Positions 52,015-62,550 of a DNA stretch of 64,000 nucleotides are shown here, piece after piece. This stretch comes from an uncultured Chlamydiae bacterium (GTDB lineage Bacteria > Chlamydiota > Chlamydiia > Chlamydiales > SM23-39): positions 1 to 64,000 of the forward strand of contig CAITMJ010000021.1 in NCBI GenBank assembly GCA_903893545.1. Reading direction: 5' to 3'. The position numbers were made by a program, and so were the translations under genes. How positions within the stretch are numbered: position 1 is the stretch's first letter; every line of letters begins with the position of its first letter. Below the pieces are notes generated by a model. That model ran no database searches. It had not been told where the DNA came from and saw nothing but the letters and a program-made list of their open reading frames with translations.

Positions 52015-52877
52015 GATACGTGCTCTTGCTACTCCTTCCGCTGGTTGCATTTGCCGTCCTGCAGCCGGCGGGACGCCCTTCCAAGACCCCGTTTGTGTCT
52101 GGCGACGCCTTCCGCGCTTATAGCGATCACTGCTATGACGAAGTGGACAGGTCTCTCGACCCAAAGGCCGTCCAAAAAGGGGATACTGTCTTTGTAAAAC
52201 CCGACTTCTTCGAAGACTTTTTTAAAGAAGTCCATCCGCAGATCGAACATCCCTATATTCTCATCACCCACAATTCCGACTACGCGGTTCCAGGCCTGTT
52301 TGCTGCCATGCTCGACGATCCAAAAATCATCGCTTGGTTTGGACAGAACTACGATGGGACACCTCACCCTAAAATGCATCCAATTCCCATTGGAATTGCC
52401 AACTTTTGTTGGCCGCACGGCAATGCAGATGTCCTCTTGGAAATCCGATCGAAAGCCTTTGCCAAAGCGCACCTTGCGCACATGAATATCCAGATCAAAA
52501 CTTATCCGCAAGAAAGGCTGGGCGTTCATACCCAATTTTCTCGTGAAACTTTCTGCTATCGCACCGGAAACAAACCATTTCGGCTCTTCCTTTCCGACAT
52601 AGCTTCTTCAAGATTCGAAATCAGCCCTCGAGGCAATGGCCTCGACACGCATAGACTCTGGGAAAGCCTCTATCTAGGGACGATCCCCATCGTAAAAAGC
52701 TCAACGCTCGATAGTCTTTATGAAGGATTACCAGTTCTAATCATCGATGACTGGAAGCAAGTCAATCGGCAGTTTCTCACGGACAAACAGGAGGAATTTT
52801 CTCACAGGCAGTTTAGTCTTGAAAAAACTTCCATGGGTCACTGGATCCGCCTTATTGACTCTTATAAATGCCTCTAG
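52011..52877 (+). CDS. Exported exostosin-like glycosyltransferase
   Basis: This 288-residue protein has the signal peptide M-R-Y-V-L-L-L-L-L-P-L-V-A-F-A and the intact motif A-S-S-R-F-E-I-S-P-R-G-N-G-L-D-T-H-R, with L-Y-L-G-T-I-P-I-V. It is the closest paralogue of the gene next to the prolyl hydroxylase. It starts in an ATGA overlap with the preceding paralogue, so this pair is a tandem duplication. Its stop codon overlaps the stop of the convergent fucosyltransferase-like gene by 4 bp, leaving no room for a terminator. Confidence 0.72.
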   Translation: MRYVLLLLLPLVAFAVLQPAGRPSKTPFVSGDAFRAYSDHCYDEVDRSLDPKAVQKGDTVFVKPDFFEDFFKEVHPQIEHPYILITHNSDYAVPGLFAAMLDDPKIIAWFGQNYDGTPHPKMHPIPIGIANFCWPHGNADVLLEIRSKAFAKAHLAHMNIQIKTYPQERLGVHTQFSRETFCYRTGNKPFRLFLSDIASSRFEISPRGNGLDTHRLWESLYLGTIPIVKSSTLDSLYEGLPVLIIDDWKQVNRQFLTDKQEEFSHRQFSLEKTSMGHWIRLIDSYKCL

Positions 52878-53680
52878 GGATGCAGTTCTATCCAATTTGG
52901 TAGTGGACGATGTCGATAAGAGCTTCCGTGATCAAAATAATACACTGTCCCTTCTGACAAAAGCCCTGCGACATAACTAAATGAGCTCGTTGCTGTAACC
53001 AATGCATCGGCTAATACCATTCCAGCAAACGTTTCTTCGATCGATTCATTGATATGAAAAACAATATCTGGCCCATTGAAGGTTTTTTTAAATTCCTCCT
53101 CGTCCCCTTGAGAATAGATATGAATGACTGGTTTCTTGGGAGAATAAAAATCCCTCAATGCATGAATGGCTTTTAGATAGATATCGTCTGGCGTTTGCGT
53201 TCCATCCAATCGGTTATCATGAGGATTATGCCTTCTTATATGAACTGCGACATTTACATTATTATCAAAATAATCTTCTCTATTTTTATTTCCTCTAAAG
53301 ACACTTTTTATTTTTCTCAAAGAGTCGCTATCTGCACATCTAGCTACATTTTTTTCGAAAAACTCAAATAGCTGCGTCTGCTCTTTTTGTGAAATCTGTC
53401 TATTCAATCTTAAGTCTTTATTGATTTCGAAGTTTCCAATAAAATTGATAAGCCATTCCTTTTTTTCAATGAAGTCGACATCGTTATTGTAATTATGCTC
53501 CATCTCAACAAATGGAATATAACGAAACTGCTGGTTATGAAATTCAGCATAAACAACAGAATAGACGATCGTCTGAAATTGCGAACCAAATCCATCACGA
53601 CACATTGGATTCGTCATAACATCTGATTCTCCCGAAAATATAGTTGAACAGATTGTCAAAAAAAGAAGAACAACTCTCAC
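52874..53680 (-). CDS. Exported fucosyltransferase-like glycosyltransferase
   Basis: This 268-residue protein starts at GTG in a GTGA overlap with the methyltransferase gene and has the signal peptide [16 protein letters not shown]. The mature part has [22 protein letters not shown] and [14 protein letters not shown], the three blocks of GT11/GT23-type GDP-fucose-using enzymes. It is the last gene of the operon that starts with the GDP-mannose epimerase gene, which could supply its donor. The coding sequence is AT-rich compared with the eno and rsgA region. Confidence 0.68.
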   Translation of the reverse strand: MRVVLLFLTICSTIFSGESDVMTNPMCRDGFGSQFQTIVYSVVYAEFHNQQFRYIPFVEMEHNYNNDVDFIEKKEWLINFIGNFEINKDLRLNRQISQKEQTQLFEFFEKNVARCADSDSLRKIKSVFRGNKNREDYFDNNVNVAVHIRRHNPHDNRLDGTQTPDDIYLKAIHALRDFYSPKKPVIHIYSQGDEEEFKKTFNGPDIVFHINESIEETFAGMVLADALVTATSSFSYVAGLLSEGTVYYFDHGSSYRHRPLPNWIELHP

Positions 53681-54507
53681 GAATTTTCTACATATTTAGC
53701 TTTAATTAAATAATGCCAGCCTAAAAACTTTTCAAAAAAATGGAAGACGAAGCCTGGCAAAAAATTCCATGGAAACGATTTTACATAATTATACTTTTTA
53801 TATTCTTGCACGTCATACGAAAATATATGGTCTTTACGACATGAATATACATTAAAAGCGGATAGAAGATGGAGAATGTCATTTTTCGAATATACTTCCG
53901 CAATCGGACACCCTTGCTGTGCTTCAGGTTGCGCAAGCCCCAAGAGGATCAGCAAATTTTTCGTGCTGTATTTTGAATAGAGCATGATCCTAAGCTCTCC
54001 CCCTGGCTTTATGACTTTCTCAATCTCTTTTATGATTAGATCGGGGTGAGGCGTATGATGAATAACGCCAAAAGAATAGACCAGATCAAAATGACCTTTT
54101 GGTAAATATTGAGAAAGCTGTTCTCCATCGATGCATAGAAAATTCGCTGTAAACCCGTATACTTCAAACCGTTTTTTTGCAATTTCCAAACTTTTTTCCG
54201 AGAGTTCTATCACCGTTACTTCTGCCCCGGCGCGTGCAAAATTAATCGCATCTGTGCCGATTCCGCAGCCGATTTCAAGAACCTTCTTCCCTTTCCACGC
54301 CTCAAACTCTGCAAAACCAGGAATATGAGGTTCGACAAAATATTTTCGCTTTTCCACCTGATCAAAGTATTCTTTGCTTCCTAGAGGAGCGCTGCTATGT
54401 TTGATATTGCAAGGCTGTCGATCCCAAAACTGTCGAACGATTTCAATCGACTCTTCTGCGCCTATCCCAGCGCAAAGAAGTATCAAAAAAACAATTTTAG
54501 ATCTCAT
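53677..54507 (-). CDS. Exported SAM-dependent methyltransferase (Methyltransf_11-like)
   Basis: This 276-residue protein has the signal peptide [17 protein letters not shown]. The mature enzyme has [11 protein letters not shown] (motif I), V-T-V-I-E-L-S (motif II), [14 protein letters not shown] (motif IV) and I-K-P-G-G-E-L (motif VI), so the SAM site is complete. The start at 54507 was chosen because it gives the signal peptide; it overlaps the preceding gene by 11 bp. Substrate not predictable; a sugar is likely from context. Confidence 0.75.
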   Translation of the reverse strand: MRSKIVFLILLCAGIGAEESIEIVRQFWDRQPCNIKHSSAPLGSKEYFDQVEKRKYFVEPHIPGFAEFEAWKGKKVLEIGCGIGTDAINFARAGAEVTVIELSEKSLEIAKKRFEVYGFTANFLCIDGEQLSQYLPKGHFDLVYSFGVIHHTPHPDLIIKEIEKVIKPGGELRIMLYSKYSTKNLLILLGLAQPEAQQGCPIAEVYSKNDILHLLSAFNVYSCRKDHIFSYDVQEYKKYNYVKSFPWNFLPGFVFHFFEKFLGWHYLIKAKYVENS

Positions 54508-55441
54508 AGTCCTCAAAAATTGGGATTGGCGGCCAAGCGGGAGGCATATCAATAGCAGTCCACTCTGGAACTTTAAAATGGATGTTATTGATTTGATCCA
54601 TGTTTGCACTCAAAAACGGATTTCGATAGAGAACTTTTTTTTCTGGATTTTCATTGAGATAAGCGGCCCACCATCCAAAAGTAGACGCCGCTATAATCAA
54701 GTCTTTGCATTTCGTGAGTAGAAAAAAGTCATAAATAAATTCCTGATTTTCTACGAAAATAAACTTTCTATTAAACACTTGAAAGTTCTTCTTGCACCAG
54801 TCTGGACGATCAGAACACACGACAAACAGAGAATCTTCATCAAACGATTCAATAGCGCGCCTAAAAAATTCCATATCTGGAGCGAGCCAACAGGTGTAAA
54901 AATCAGGAGGGAACCCACTTCTCTTCCATTCCGTATATGCTGTACGAACATGGATCCCCACCGTCTTTGGGTGCGAAATAATCTCGGCAAAATTCTTCAA
55001 GAGATAGGTCTCAATCGGCTGACTAATACCAAAGCATCGATGGATTAAATCGCTGTTGTGCTTGAAATATTTTTCGCATTGAAAATACCCTTTAATTTCC
55101 ATGTTTGGTTGATAGGGAATTGGGGCATAGATAGGGCTCCCATAATCATAAACTTTAGTTCTGAAGAATCTCCTCGAATCAAGCGGTATTGCACTGAAAA
55201 TTCGATCGTAAACAACTTTAAAATAGTCTTGTACAGCAGAGCCTCGTTGAAACGGGAAAAAATTAGGATTATTGCCCTGTATAATTTGAGGTAAGGAAAT
55301 AGGAGAGTGGTTGTCTTGGGCTAAGGAAACGCCTGCTGCCAATGCAAAAAAAATATTCCCTAACTGGCCAGGATAATCTTTGAGGACAACAGTCCCATGT
55401 AAAACAGCTACCTGCATGAAAAACGCGATTAAGATTTTCAT
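54497..55441 (-). CDS. Exported GT11 alpha-1,2-fucosyltransferase-like protein
   Basis: This 314-residue protein has an N-terminal signal ([16 protein letters not shown]). The mature part is a clear GT11 member: [32 protein letters not shown] and [12 protein letters not shown]. Family role: transfer of L-fucose from GDP-L-fucose in alpha-1,2 linkage; some members also accept GDP-L-galactose, the possible product of the epimerase in the same operon. It begins in an ATGA overlap with the dehydrogenase gene. Confidence 0.78.
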   Translation of the reverse strand: MKILIAFFMQVAVLHGTVVLKDYPGQLGNIFFALAAGVSLAQDNHSPISLPQIIQGNNPNFFPFQRGSAVQDYFKVVYDRIFSAIPLDSRRFFRTKVYDYGSPIYAPIPYQPNMEIKGYFQCEKYFKHNSDLIHRCFGISQPIETYLLKNFAEIISHPKTVGIHVRTAYTEWKRSGFPPDFYTCWLAPDMEFFRRAIESFDEDSLFVVCSDRPDWCKKNFQVFNRKFIFVENQEFIYDFFLLTKCKDLIIAASTFGWWAAYLNENPEKKVLYRNPFLSANMDQINNIHFKVPEWTAIDMPPAWPPIPIFEDYEI

Positions 55442-56595
55442 TGTCTTTCTCGATACCTAAATAGTTCGCCAAATTCTTCTCTGACTTTCTCGAGGATCTC
55501 TTGCGAATCGATGATCGTCACGGTCTTGCCTGATTCTGCAATTTTTTTGGCAACTGCAAGTTTTTGCGACTCTTCAATGATGGGAACAGCACAAAAAGAC
55601 TTATAGCAAACATCTTCAAAACAATACTCTTCTAACCCCTGAGCGATCATTTTTTTTGCCATATACTCCGCATGCCACCGATTGGTTCGATCGGTCGCCT
55701 CCAATGGTAGAGTATTCATCCCAATTGAACTTGCATAGGCGGCTAAAGCGCGATTGTCTCTTGGAAAACAAGGCCCTCCATATCCATACCCTGCCTTAAA
55801 ATATTTAAGGCCGACTCTGCTATCCTTCCCAATGGCGCGTAAAATAGCGGCTTTATCAGCGCCTGGCGTCTCATCGGCAATATCGCCGATTAAGTTAGCG
55901 TAGGTGATTTTTGCGGTCACAAAGCAGTTAAGCGCCATTTTTGCAATCTCCGCACTTTCTACAGACATCCGCTCGATCGAAGGCGTATTCGTGCACAATT
56001 TCCGATAAATGGCTTCGATCGCATCTCCATTTGCTCTTAGGGCCTCTCCAATCAAGACCATGTCAGGAGCGCGTAGTCCTTCAATAATTTGCCCCTGTGC
56101 AATGAATTCGGGATTATAACTGATTGTTATCCCTGGGCAGTTTTTGATTTCCGGCAACGCGCAATTGCGAATGTATCCCGGAGGAATTGTTGAGCCAATG
56201 ACTAGATGCTTGTTTGATATACCAAAGCTATAGATCTTCCTGAAAAGTTCAGTGAGTGCGATAGGATCATAAGGATCAGGCCCCTTTAAATGGTTGGTGG
56301 GAACGAAAATAAAACAAAGATCAGAAAATGCCAGTCCTTCTTCTAAGGAGGTAGTTGCTCGAAACTGTCGACTGTCCCGGAGATATTCGGTCAGCCAAGG
56401 CTCATGAGAGTGAAATGTCTTGTCATTGAGACTGTCAATGTAGGCCTTCGAAAGATCTACTCCGAGCACCTGATATCCGGCTTTTTCCAAACAGAGGGCA
56501 AAACAAAGCCCTAGCTTTCCGATTCCGATGACGGTGATATTTTCGCTATAGATCCGAGCAAAGAGAAAGAGCACACAACAAAGGATTCTTTTCAT
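55438..56595 (-). CDS. Nucleotide-sugar 6-dehydrogenase with a signal peptide
   Basis: This 385-residue protein of the UDP-glucose/GDP-mannose dehydrogenase family has the NAD-binding G24-x-G-x-x-G29 (I-G-I-G-K-L-G), V-P-T-N near 98-101, S-T-I-P-P-G near 135-140, N-P-E-F near 161-164 and the catalytic Cys276 in G-G-P-C-F-P-R-D. By family it oxidises a nucleotide hexose to its uronic acid with two NAD+; which sugar is not certain. The oddity is the first 17 residues, M-K-R-I-L-C-C-V-L-F-L-F-A-R-I-Y-S, a signal peptide placed directly before the Rossmann fold. AAGAGG precedes the ATG and the preceding gene ends 3 bp upstream, so this start is well supported. Confidence 0.85.
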   Translation of the reverse strand: MKRILCCVLFLFARIYSENITVIGIGKLGLCFALCLEKAGYQVLGVDLSKAYIDSLNDKTFHSHEPWLTEYLRDSRQFRATTSLEEGLAFSDLCFIFVPTNHLKGPDPYDPIALTELFRKIYSFGISNKHLVIGSTIPPGYIRNCALPEIKNCPGITISYNPEFIAQGQIIEGLRAPDMVLIGEALRANGDAIEAIYRKLCTNTPSIERMSVESAEIAKMALNCFVTAKITYANLIGDIADETPGADKAAILRAIGKDSRVGLKYFKAGYGYGGPCFPRDNRALAAYASSIGMNTLPLEATDRTNRWHAEYMAKKMIAQGLEEYCFEDVCYKSFCAVPIIEESQKLAVAKKIAESGKTVTIIDSQEILEKVREEFGELFRYRERQ

Positions 56596-56598
56596 TGT

Positions 56599-57639
56599 TT
56601 ACCTCTTCCCTTCGACTTGTTGAAGGACCCAAGGATACAGCTTCCTCAATCCAGATTCGAGACTTGCGGTGGGCTGCCAATGTAAAACTTCTTGGATTTT
56701 GGCATTGTCTGAGTTTCTCCCTCGAACGCCCTCCGGCCCTGGTACATTTTTCAAATACACTTGTTTGCCTGCAATTTTCGCAATGAGAAGAGCTAAGTCA
56801 TTGATCGAGATTTTTTCTTCAGAGCCCAAGTTAAGAATGGGCGGCCGTACAGGTGCTAGCATTAACCTTCGTATCCCTTCGAGGCACTCATCGATGAACA
56901 AGAAGGAACGAGTCTGGTCTCCCTTGCCCCAAATTTGAATTTCATCCCCCTCTTTTGCCTCTGCAATCTTTCGGCAGAGCGCTGCTGGAGCTTTTTCTCT
57001 CCCTCCTTCCCAGGTTTCTTGCGGCCCAAACACATTGTGAAAGCGCATGATCCGAACATCCATTCCATAATCGCGCATATAGGAGAGGTAAAGTCTTTCG
57101 CTAAAAAGTTTTTCCCATCCATATTCGGTGTCTGGATCGGCGGGGTAGGCGGAATCCTCGGAGCATTTTGGATTTTCTGGATCCAATTGATTGCGCAACG
57201 GATAAATGCATGCAGAAGAACTATAGAATACTTTTTTAACGCCGGTTTTTCTGCACTCCTCCAATACATTGAGATTGATCAGCGCCGAATCATGCATAAT
57301 TTCCGCATCGTGATAGGCTAAAAATCCCATGCCTCCCATATTTGCTGCCAATTGACAAACTTCATCAAAAGAACCCTTTTCAAGGAAAACAGCTTTTTTC
57401 GCTGCTACGGGGTCGCGCAAATCGGCAATCAGGAATTCATCCGCATAAATAGGTCCAAATTCAGGCTCTTTAAGATCGACTCCTCGAACCCAATACCCCT
57501 CTTCTTTGTATTTGTTGACCAAGTGATATCCAATGAAACCGCCACCACCGCAAACAAGAGCCGTTTTTTGCTGAACACCAAAAAGATTGGTCCCCAATAA
57601 GATACTTCCAAAAAACCACAGACCGAAACTGAGCAACAT
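56599..57639 (-). CDS. gme: GDP-mannose 3,5-epimerase with a signal peptide
   Basis: This 346-residue extended short-chain dehydrogenase closely matches plant-type GDP-mannose 3,5-epimerase, which makes GDP-L-galactose. It has G-G-G-G-F-I-G (31-37), A-N-M-G-G-M-G-F (99-106), the catalytic Cys144 in S-S-A-C-I-Y-P, Y173-x-x-x-K177 in Y-G-W-E-K, Lys216 in G-G-R-E-K-A-P, and G-P-E-G-V-R-G-R-N-S-D-N near the C-terminus. Residues 1-21 (M-L-L-S-F-G-L-W-F-F-G-S-I-L-L-G-T-N-L-F-G) form an unexpected hydrophobic export signal. GGAGG sits 5 nt before the ATG, so the leader is genuinely translated. It is first in the operon with the dehydrogenase, two fucosyltransferase-like genes and a methyltransferase. 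Confidence 0.88.
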   Translation of the reverse strand: MLLSFGLWFFGSILLGTNLFGVQQKTALVCGGGGFIGYHLVNKYKEEGYWVRGVDLKEPEFGPIYADEFLIADLRDPVAAKKAVFLEKGSFDEVCQLAANMGGMGFLAYHDAEIMHDSALINLNVLEECRKTGVKKVFYSSSACIYPLRNQLDPENPKCSEDSAYPADPDTEYGWEKLFSERLYLSYMRDYGMDVRIMRFHNVFGPQETWEGGREKAPAALCRKIAEAKEGDEIQIWGKGDQTRSFLFIDECLEGIRRLMLAPVRPPILNLGSEEKISINDLALLIAKIAGKQVYLKNVPGPEGVRGRNSDNAKIQEVLHWQPTASLESGLRKLYPWVLQQVEGKR

Positions 57640-57715
57640 GGTTCCTCCAATTTAGCCACTGAGGCTATAAAAACAGTTGAAAAACATCAATAAAAAAAAT
57701 TTTACTTTTTGGAGA

Positions 57716-57744
57716 TTCACCAGAAACCGCAAAGAGACTAAACT
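57716..57744 (+). promoter_or_regulatory. Possible promoter of rsgA-eno
   Basis: TTCACC (57716-57721), a 17-bp spacer and TAAACT (57739-57744), each matching four of six consensus bases. The rsgA ATG begins 8 nt after the -10, again suggesting a leaderless transcript. Confidence 0.4.
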
Positions 57745-57752
57745 AGACTTCA

Positions 57753-60205
<2,453 letters not shown>

Positions 60206-60326
60206 GAATAGATAGCTTTTATTCTTCTTATTGCAGATAATAGAGCCCTCTTTAAAAGAGAACCGCAATTCTTGAGCTGATCACTCGCTTATTGTTTTTT
60301 TGAACGATCCCCAAATCCATGGAACT

Positions 60327-61553
60327 ATGGCCTTTAAAGAACTTATTTCAAATCCAAAAATCATCCAAGCAATCGAAGAATCTGGATACACAACCCCAAC
60401 CCCTATTCAAGAAAAGGCTATACCCATCATCCTCGAAGGACGAGATGTTTTAGGCTCTGCCCAAACTGGCACAGGGAAAACCGCTGCTTTTGTCCTCCCA
60501 ACCCTCGAGCGCCTCATTAACTCTCCCGCCAAAGGGAAAAAATCTGACGGCCCTAGAGTCCTCATCCTCGTCCCAACCCGCGAACTTGCCATGCAGGTCG
60601 CTAAAGAAACCGCTAAATACAGCAAGCACCTCTCCCAGATGAAAACCGTCTGTATCTACGGTGGAGCTCCTTACCCAATCCAAAACAGAGAACTCTCAAG
60701 ACCCTACGAAATCCTCGTCGCGACCCCTGGCCGCCTCATGGACCACATGGAGCGCGGACGCATCCATTTTTCTCGCTTAGAACTCTTGATCCTCGACGAA
60801 GCTGACCGCATGCTCGACATGGGATTCATTGGCCCTGTCGAAGACATCGCTGCCGCAACGCCTTCCGACCGCCAAACCCTGATGTTCTCGGCTACGTTTA
60901 ACAAAAACGTTCTCGGTCTTGCTAAAAATCTCTTGAAAAACCCTGTCGAAATCGCCATTGCTGCAGAACAAACAACACACGAAAATATCGCACAGAAAGT
61001 CTATCCCGTCGATGACCTCTCGCATAAATACCAAATGCTCGACCATTTTCTAGAAGACGCAGCCGTTACCCAAACGATCATCTTTACCGCAACTAAACGC
61101 CAAGCTGACACACTCGTTGAAGTTCTCCTTGAAAAAGGACACTCTGCCGATGCATTGCATGGAGACATGAACCAACGGCAAAGAACGCGCACCATTGAAA
61201 AGCTTCGCAGAAGCCAAATCCGCATTCTCGTCGCCACCGACGTTGCAGCGCGCGGCATTGACGTTCAGTCGATCACCCACGTCATCAACTTCGATCTGCC
61301 GAATAATGCAGAAGACTACGTGCACCGTATCGGCCGAACCGGTCGTGCAGGCAGAATGGGAACCGCTCTTTCCATGGCTTCTCCAAAAGACCGTTACCTC
61401 ATCAAAGATATCGAGAAATTTACCGGCCAAATTCTCGCTCCTAACGTTATTCCTGGGCTCGAGCCGAAGGCTAGAACTTCTGCTCCGAGAAAAAGATTTG
61501 CCCCGCGACGTGACTTTAAAAAGCCATTCTTCAAAAGATCTGGTAGACGCTAA
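60327..61553 (+). CDS. DEAD-box ATP-dependent RNA helicase (RhlE-like)
   Basis: This 408-residue protein carries every DEAD-box motif in order: Q-motif T-P-I-Q, A-Q-T-G-T-G-K-T (I), P-T-R-E-L-A (Ia), T-P-G-R (Ib), D-E-A-D (II), S-A-T (III), V-A-T-D-V-A-A-R-G-I-D-V (V) and H-R-I-G-R-T-G-R-A-G (VI). A short Arg/Lys-rich tail for RNA binding follows. Role: ATP-driven remodelling of RNA, probably in ribosome assembly or cold response. I chose ATG 60327 (M-A-F-K-E-L); a TTG nine codons upstream is in frame. No signal peptide. Confidence 0.92.
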   Translation: MAFKELISNPKIIQAIEESGYTTPTPIQEKAIPIILEGRDVLGSAQTGTGKTAAFVLPTLERLINSPAKGKKSDGPRVLILVPTRELAMQVAKETAKYSKHLSQMKTVCIYGGAPYPIQNRELSRPYEILVATPGRLMDHMERGRIHFSRLELLILDEADRMLDMGFIGPVEDIAAATPSDRQTLMFSATFNKNVLGLAKNLLKNPVEIAIAAEQTTHENIAQKVYPVDDLSHKYQMLDHFLEDAAVTQTIIFTATKRQADTLVEVLLEKGHSADALHGDMNQRQRTRTIEKLRRSQIRILVATDVAARGIDVQSITHVINFDLPNNAEDYVHRIGRTGRAGRMGTALSMASPKDRYLIKDIEKFTGQILAPNVIPGLEPKARTSAPRKRFAPRRDFKKPFFKRSGRR

Positions 61554-61566
61554 GATCCTCGATCTG

Positions 61567-61601
61567 TTACATGCCGATTTAAGGCAATATGCGGCATGTA
61601 A
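61567..61601 (+). promoter_or_regulatory. Inverted repeat enclosing a start codon
   Basis: TTACATGCCG (61567-61576) is exactly complementary to CGGCATGTAA (61592-61601). The 15-nt loop holds AAGG and the ATG (61589-61591) of the next gene. As RNA this would present the ribosome-binding site in a loop, or it could terminate the helicase transcript. Confidence 0.5.
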
Positions 61602-61969
61602 TCACTATCTTTGGAGAGGCAGAAAAGGGGCAGTATCAAGTGCCCCATTTTTTTAAAAACCTGCCTCAACTTCTCGATCTTCTCGGCAATCCTCCGTCAG
61701 ACAGCGAAGGGATCTCTTTCGCAGTCCAGGCGCTGCTCTTCCGCCGCGATCTGATCTACTTTCGCGTAGAAGATGAAGGGTTCAGTCCCCCTGACTACTA
61801 TCCTGGATTGAAATATCTCAAAGAAAAAGCGCCTATACTCAATGCGCTCTGTTTACCGGGGGTTGGTGATCCAAAAATCCTCGATGCCGTGCAAGAAATT
61901 TGCCACGCGCATAAAAGCCTCCTGATCACCTCACAAAAAGATCTCTACGACTATCTCACTGCCAATTAA
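61589..61969 (+). CDS. Small conserved-looking hypothetical protein
   Basis: This 126-residue cytosolic protein begins M-R-H-V-I-T-I-F-G-E-A-E-K-G and has no signal peptide, membrane segment or recognised catalytic motif. Codon use and composition match its neighbours, so it is probably a real gene. It follows the helicase gene by 35 bp, and its stop codon overlaps the stop of the convergent peroxiredoxin gene by 4 bp. Function unknown. Confidence 0.7.
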   Translation: MRHVITIFGEAEKGQYQVPHFFKNLPQLLDLLGNPPSDSEGISFAVQALLFRRDLIYFRVEDEGFSPPDYYPGLKYLKEKAPILNALCLPGVGDPKILDAVQEICHAHKSLLITSQKDLYDYLTAN

Positions 61970-62547
61970 TGCTTGGCGAAAAATTCGCTTAGCCCTTTTT
62001 CCGTTGGCTTCATCGCTTTTTCCCCTTTTTTCCAATTCGCAGGGCACACCTCGCCATGCTTTTCATGAAAAATAAGAGCATCGACCATGCGAAGAGCTTC
62101 ATCTACAGAGCGGCCAAGCGGCAAGTCATTGACGACTTGATGCCGGATAACACCTTGGCGATCGATGAGAAAAAGGCCTCGATAAGCAATCCCATCCTCT
62201 TCTTTTAAAACATCATAACTACGAGCTATCGACTTATGGATATCGGATACGATCGGATAGGTAATGCCTTCGATCCCTCCCATCGCTTTTGGCGTCTTAA
62301 GCCACGCGGAATGGGAAAAACTGCTATCGATGGAGCACCCTACCAGAACTGTATTCCTCTCTTCGAATTGGGCTAATTTCTCTTGAAACGCATGCAATTC
62401 GGTCGGGCATACAAAGGTAAAATCAAGAGGGTAAAAGAAAAATACGACATATTTTCCTAAATGATCGGAGAGCGAAAAATCAACAATATTTCCCCGAAAG
62501 GCAGCTTTTGCCCGAATCTCTGGCGCTTTTTTTCCAATCAATGACAT
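61966..62547 (-). CDS. ahpC: 2-Cys peroxiredoxin (AhpC/Prx1 type)
   Basis: This 193-residue cytosolic enzyme reduces peroxides with thiol electrons. The peroxidatic Cys47 lies in D-F-T-F-V-C-P-T-E and the resolving Cys168 in G-E-V-C-P-A-N-W, so it is a typical 2-Cys form of normal length. It lies 3 bp behind the metallohydrolase gene and is likely cotranscribed from the tRNA-Arg side. No ahpF-like reductase gene is nearby. Confidence 0.92.
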   Translation of the reverse strand: MSLIGKKAPEIRAKAAFRGNIVDFSLSDHLGKYVVFFFYPLDFTFVCPTELHAFQEKLAQFEERNTVLVGCSIDSSFSHSAWLKTPKAMGGIEGITYPIVSDIHKSIARSYDVLKEEDGIAYRGLFLIDRQGVIRHQVVNDLPLGRSVDEALRMVDALIFHEKHGEVCPANWKKGEKAMKPTEKGLSEFFAKH

Positions 62548-62550
62548 CTT

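Noticed and set aside
38309..57639. The cluster as an ordinary LPS O-antigen or capsule locus.
   Set aside because: No Wzx, Wzy, Wzz, ABC exporter or polyprenyl-phosphate glycosyl-1-phosphate transferase gene is visible, and the enzymes carry signal peptides, unlike cytosolic O-antigen enzymes.
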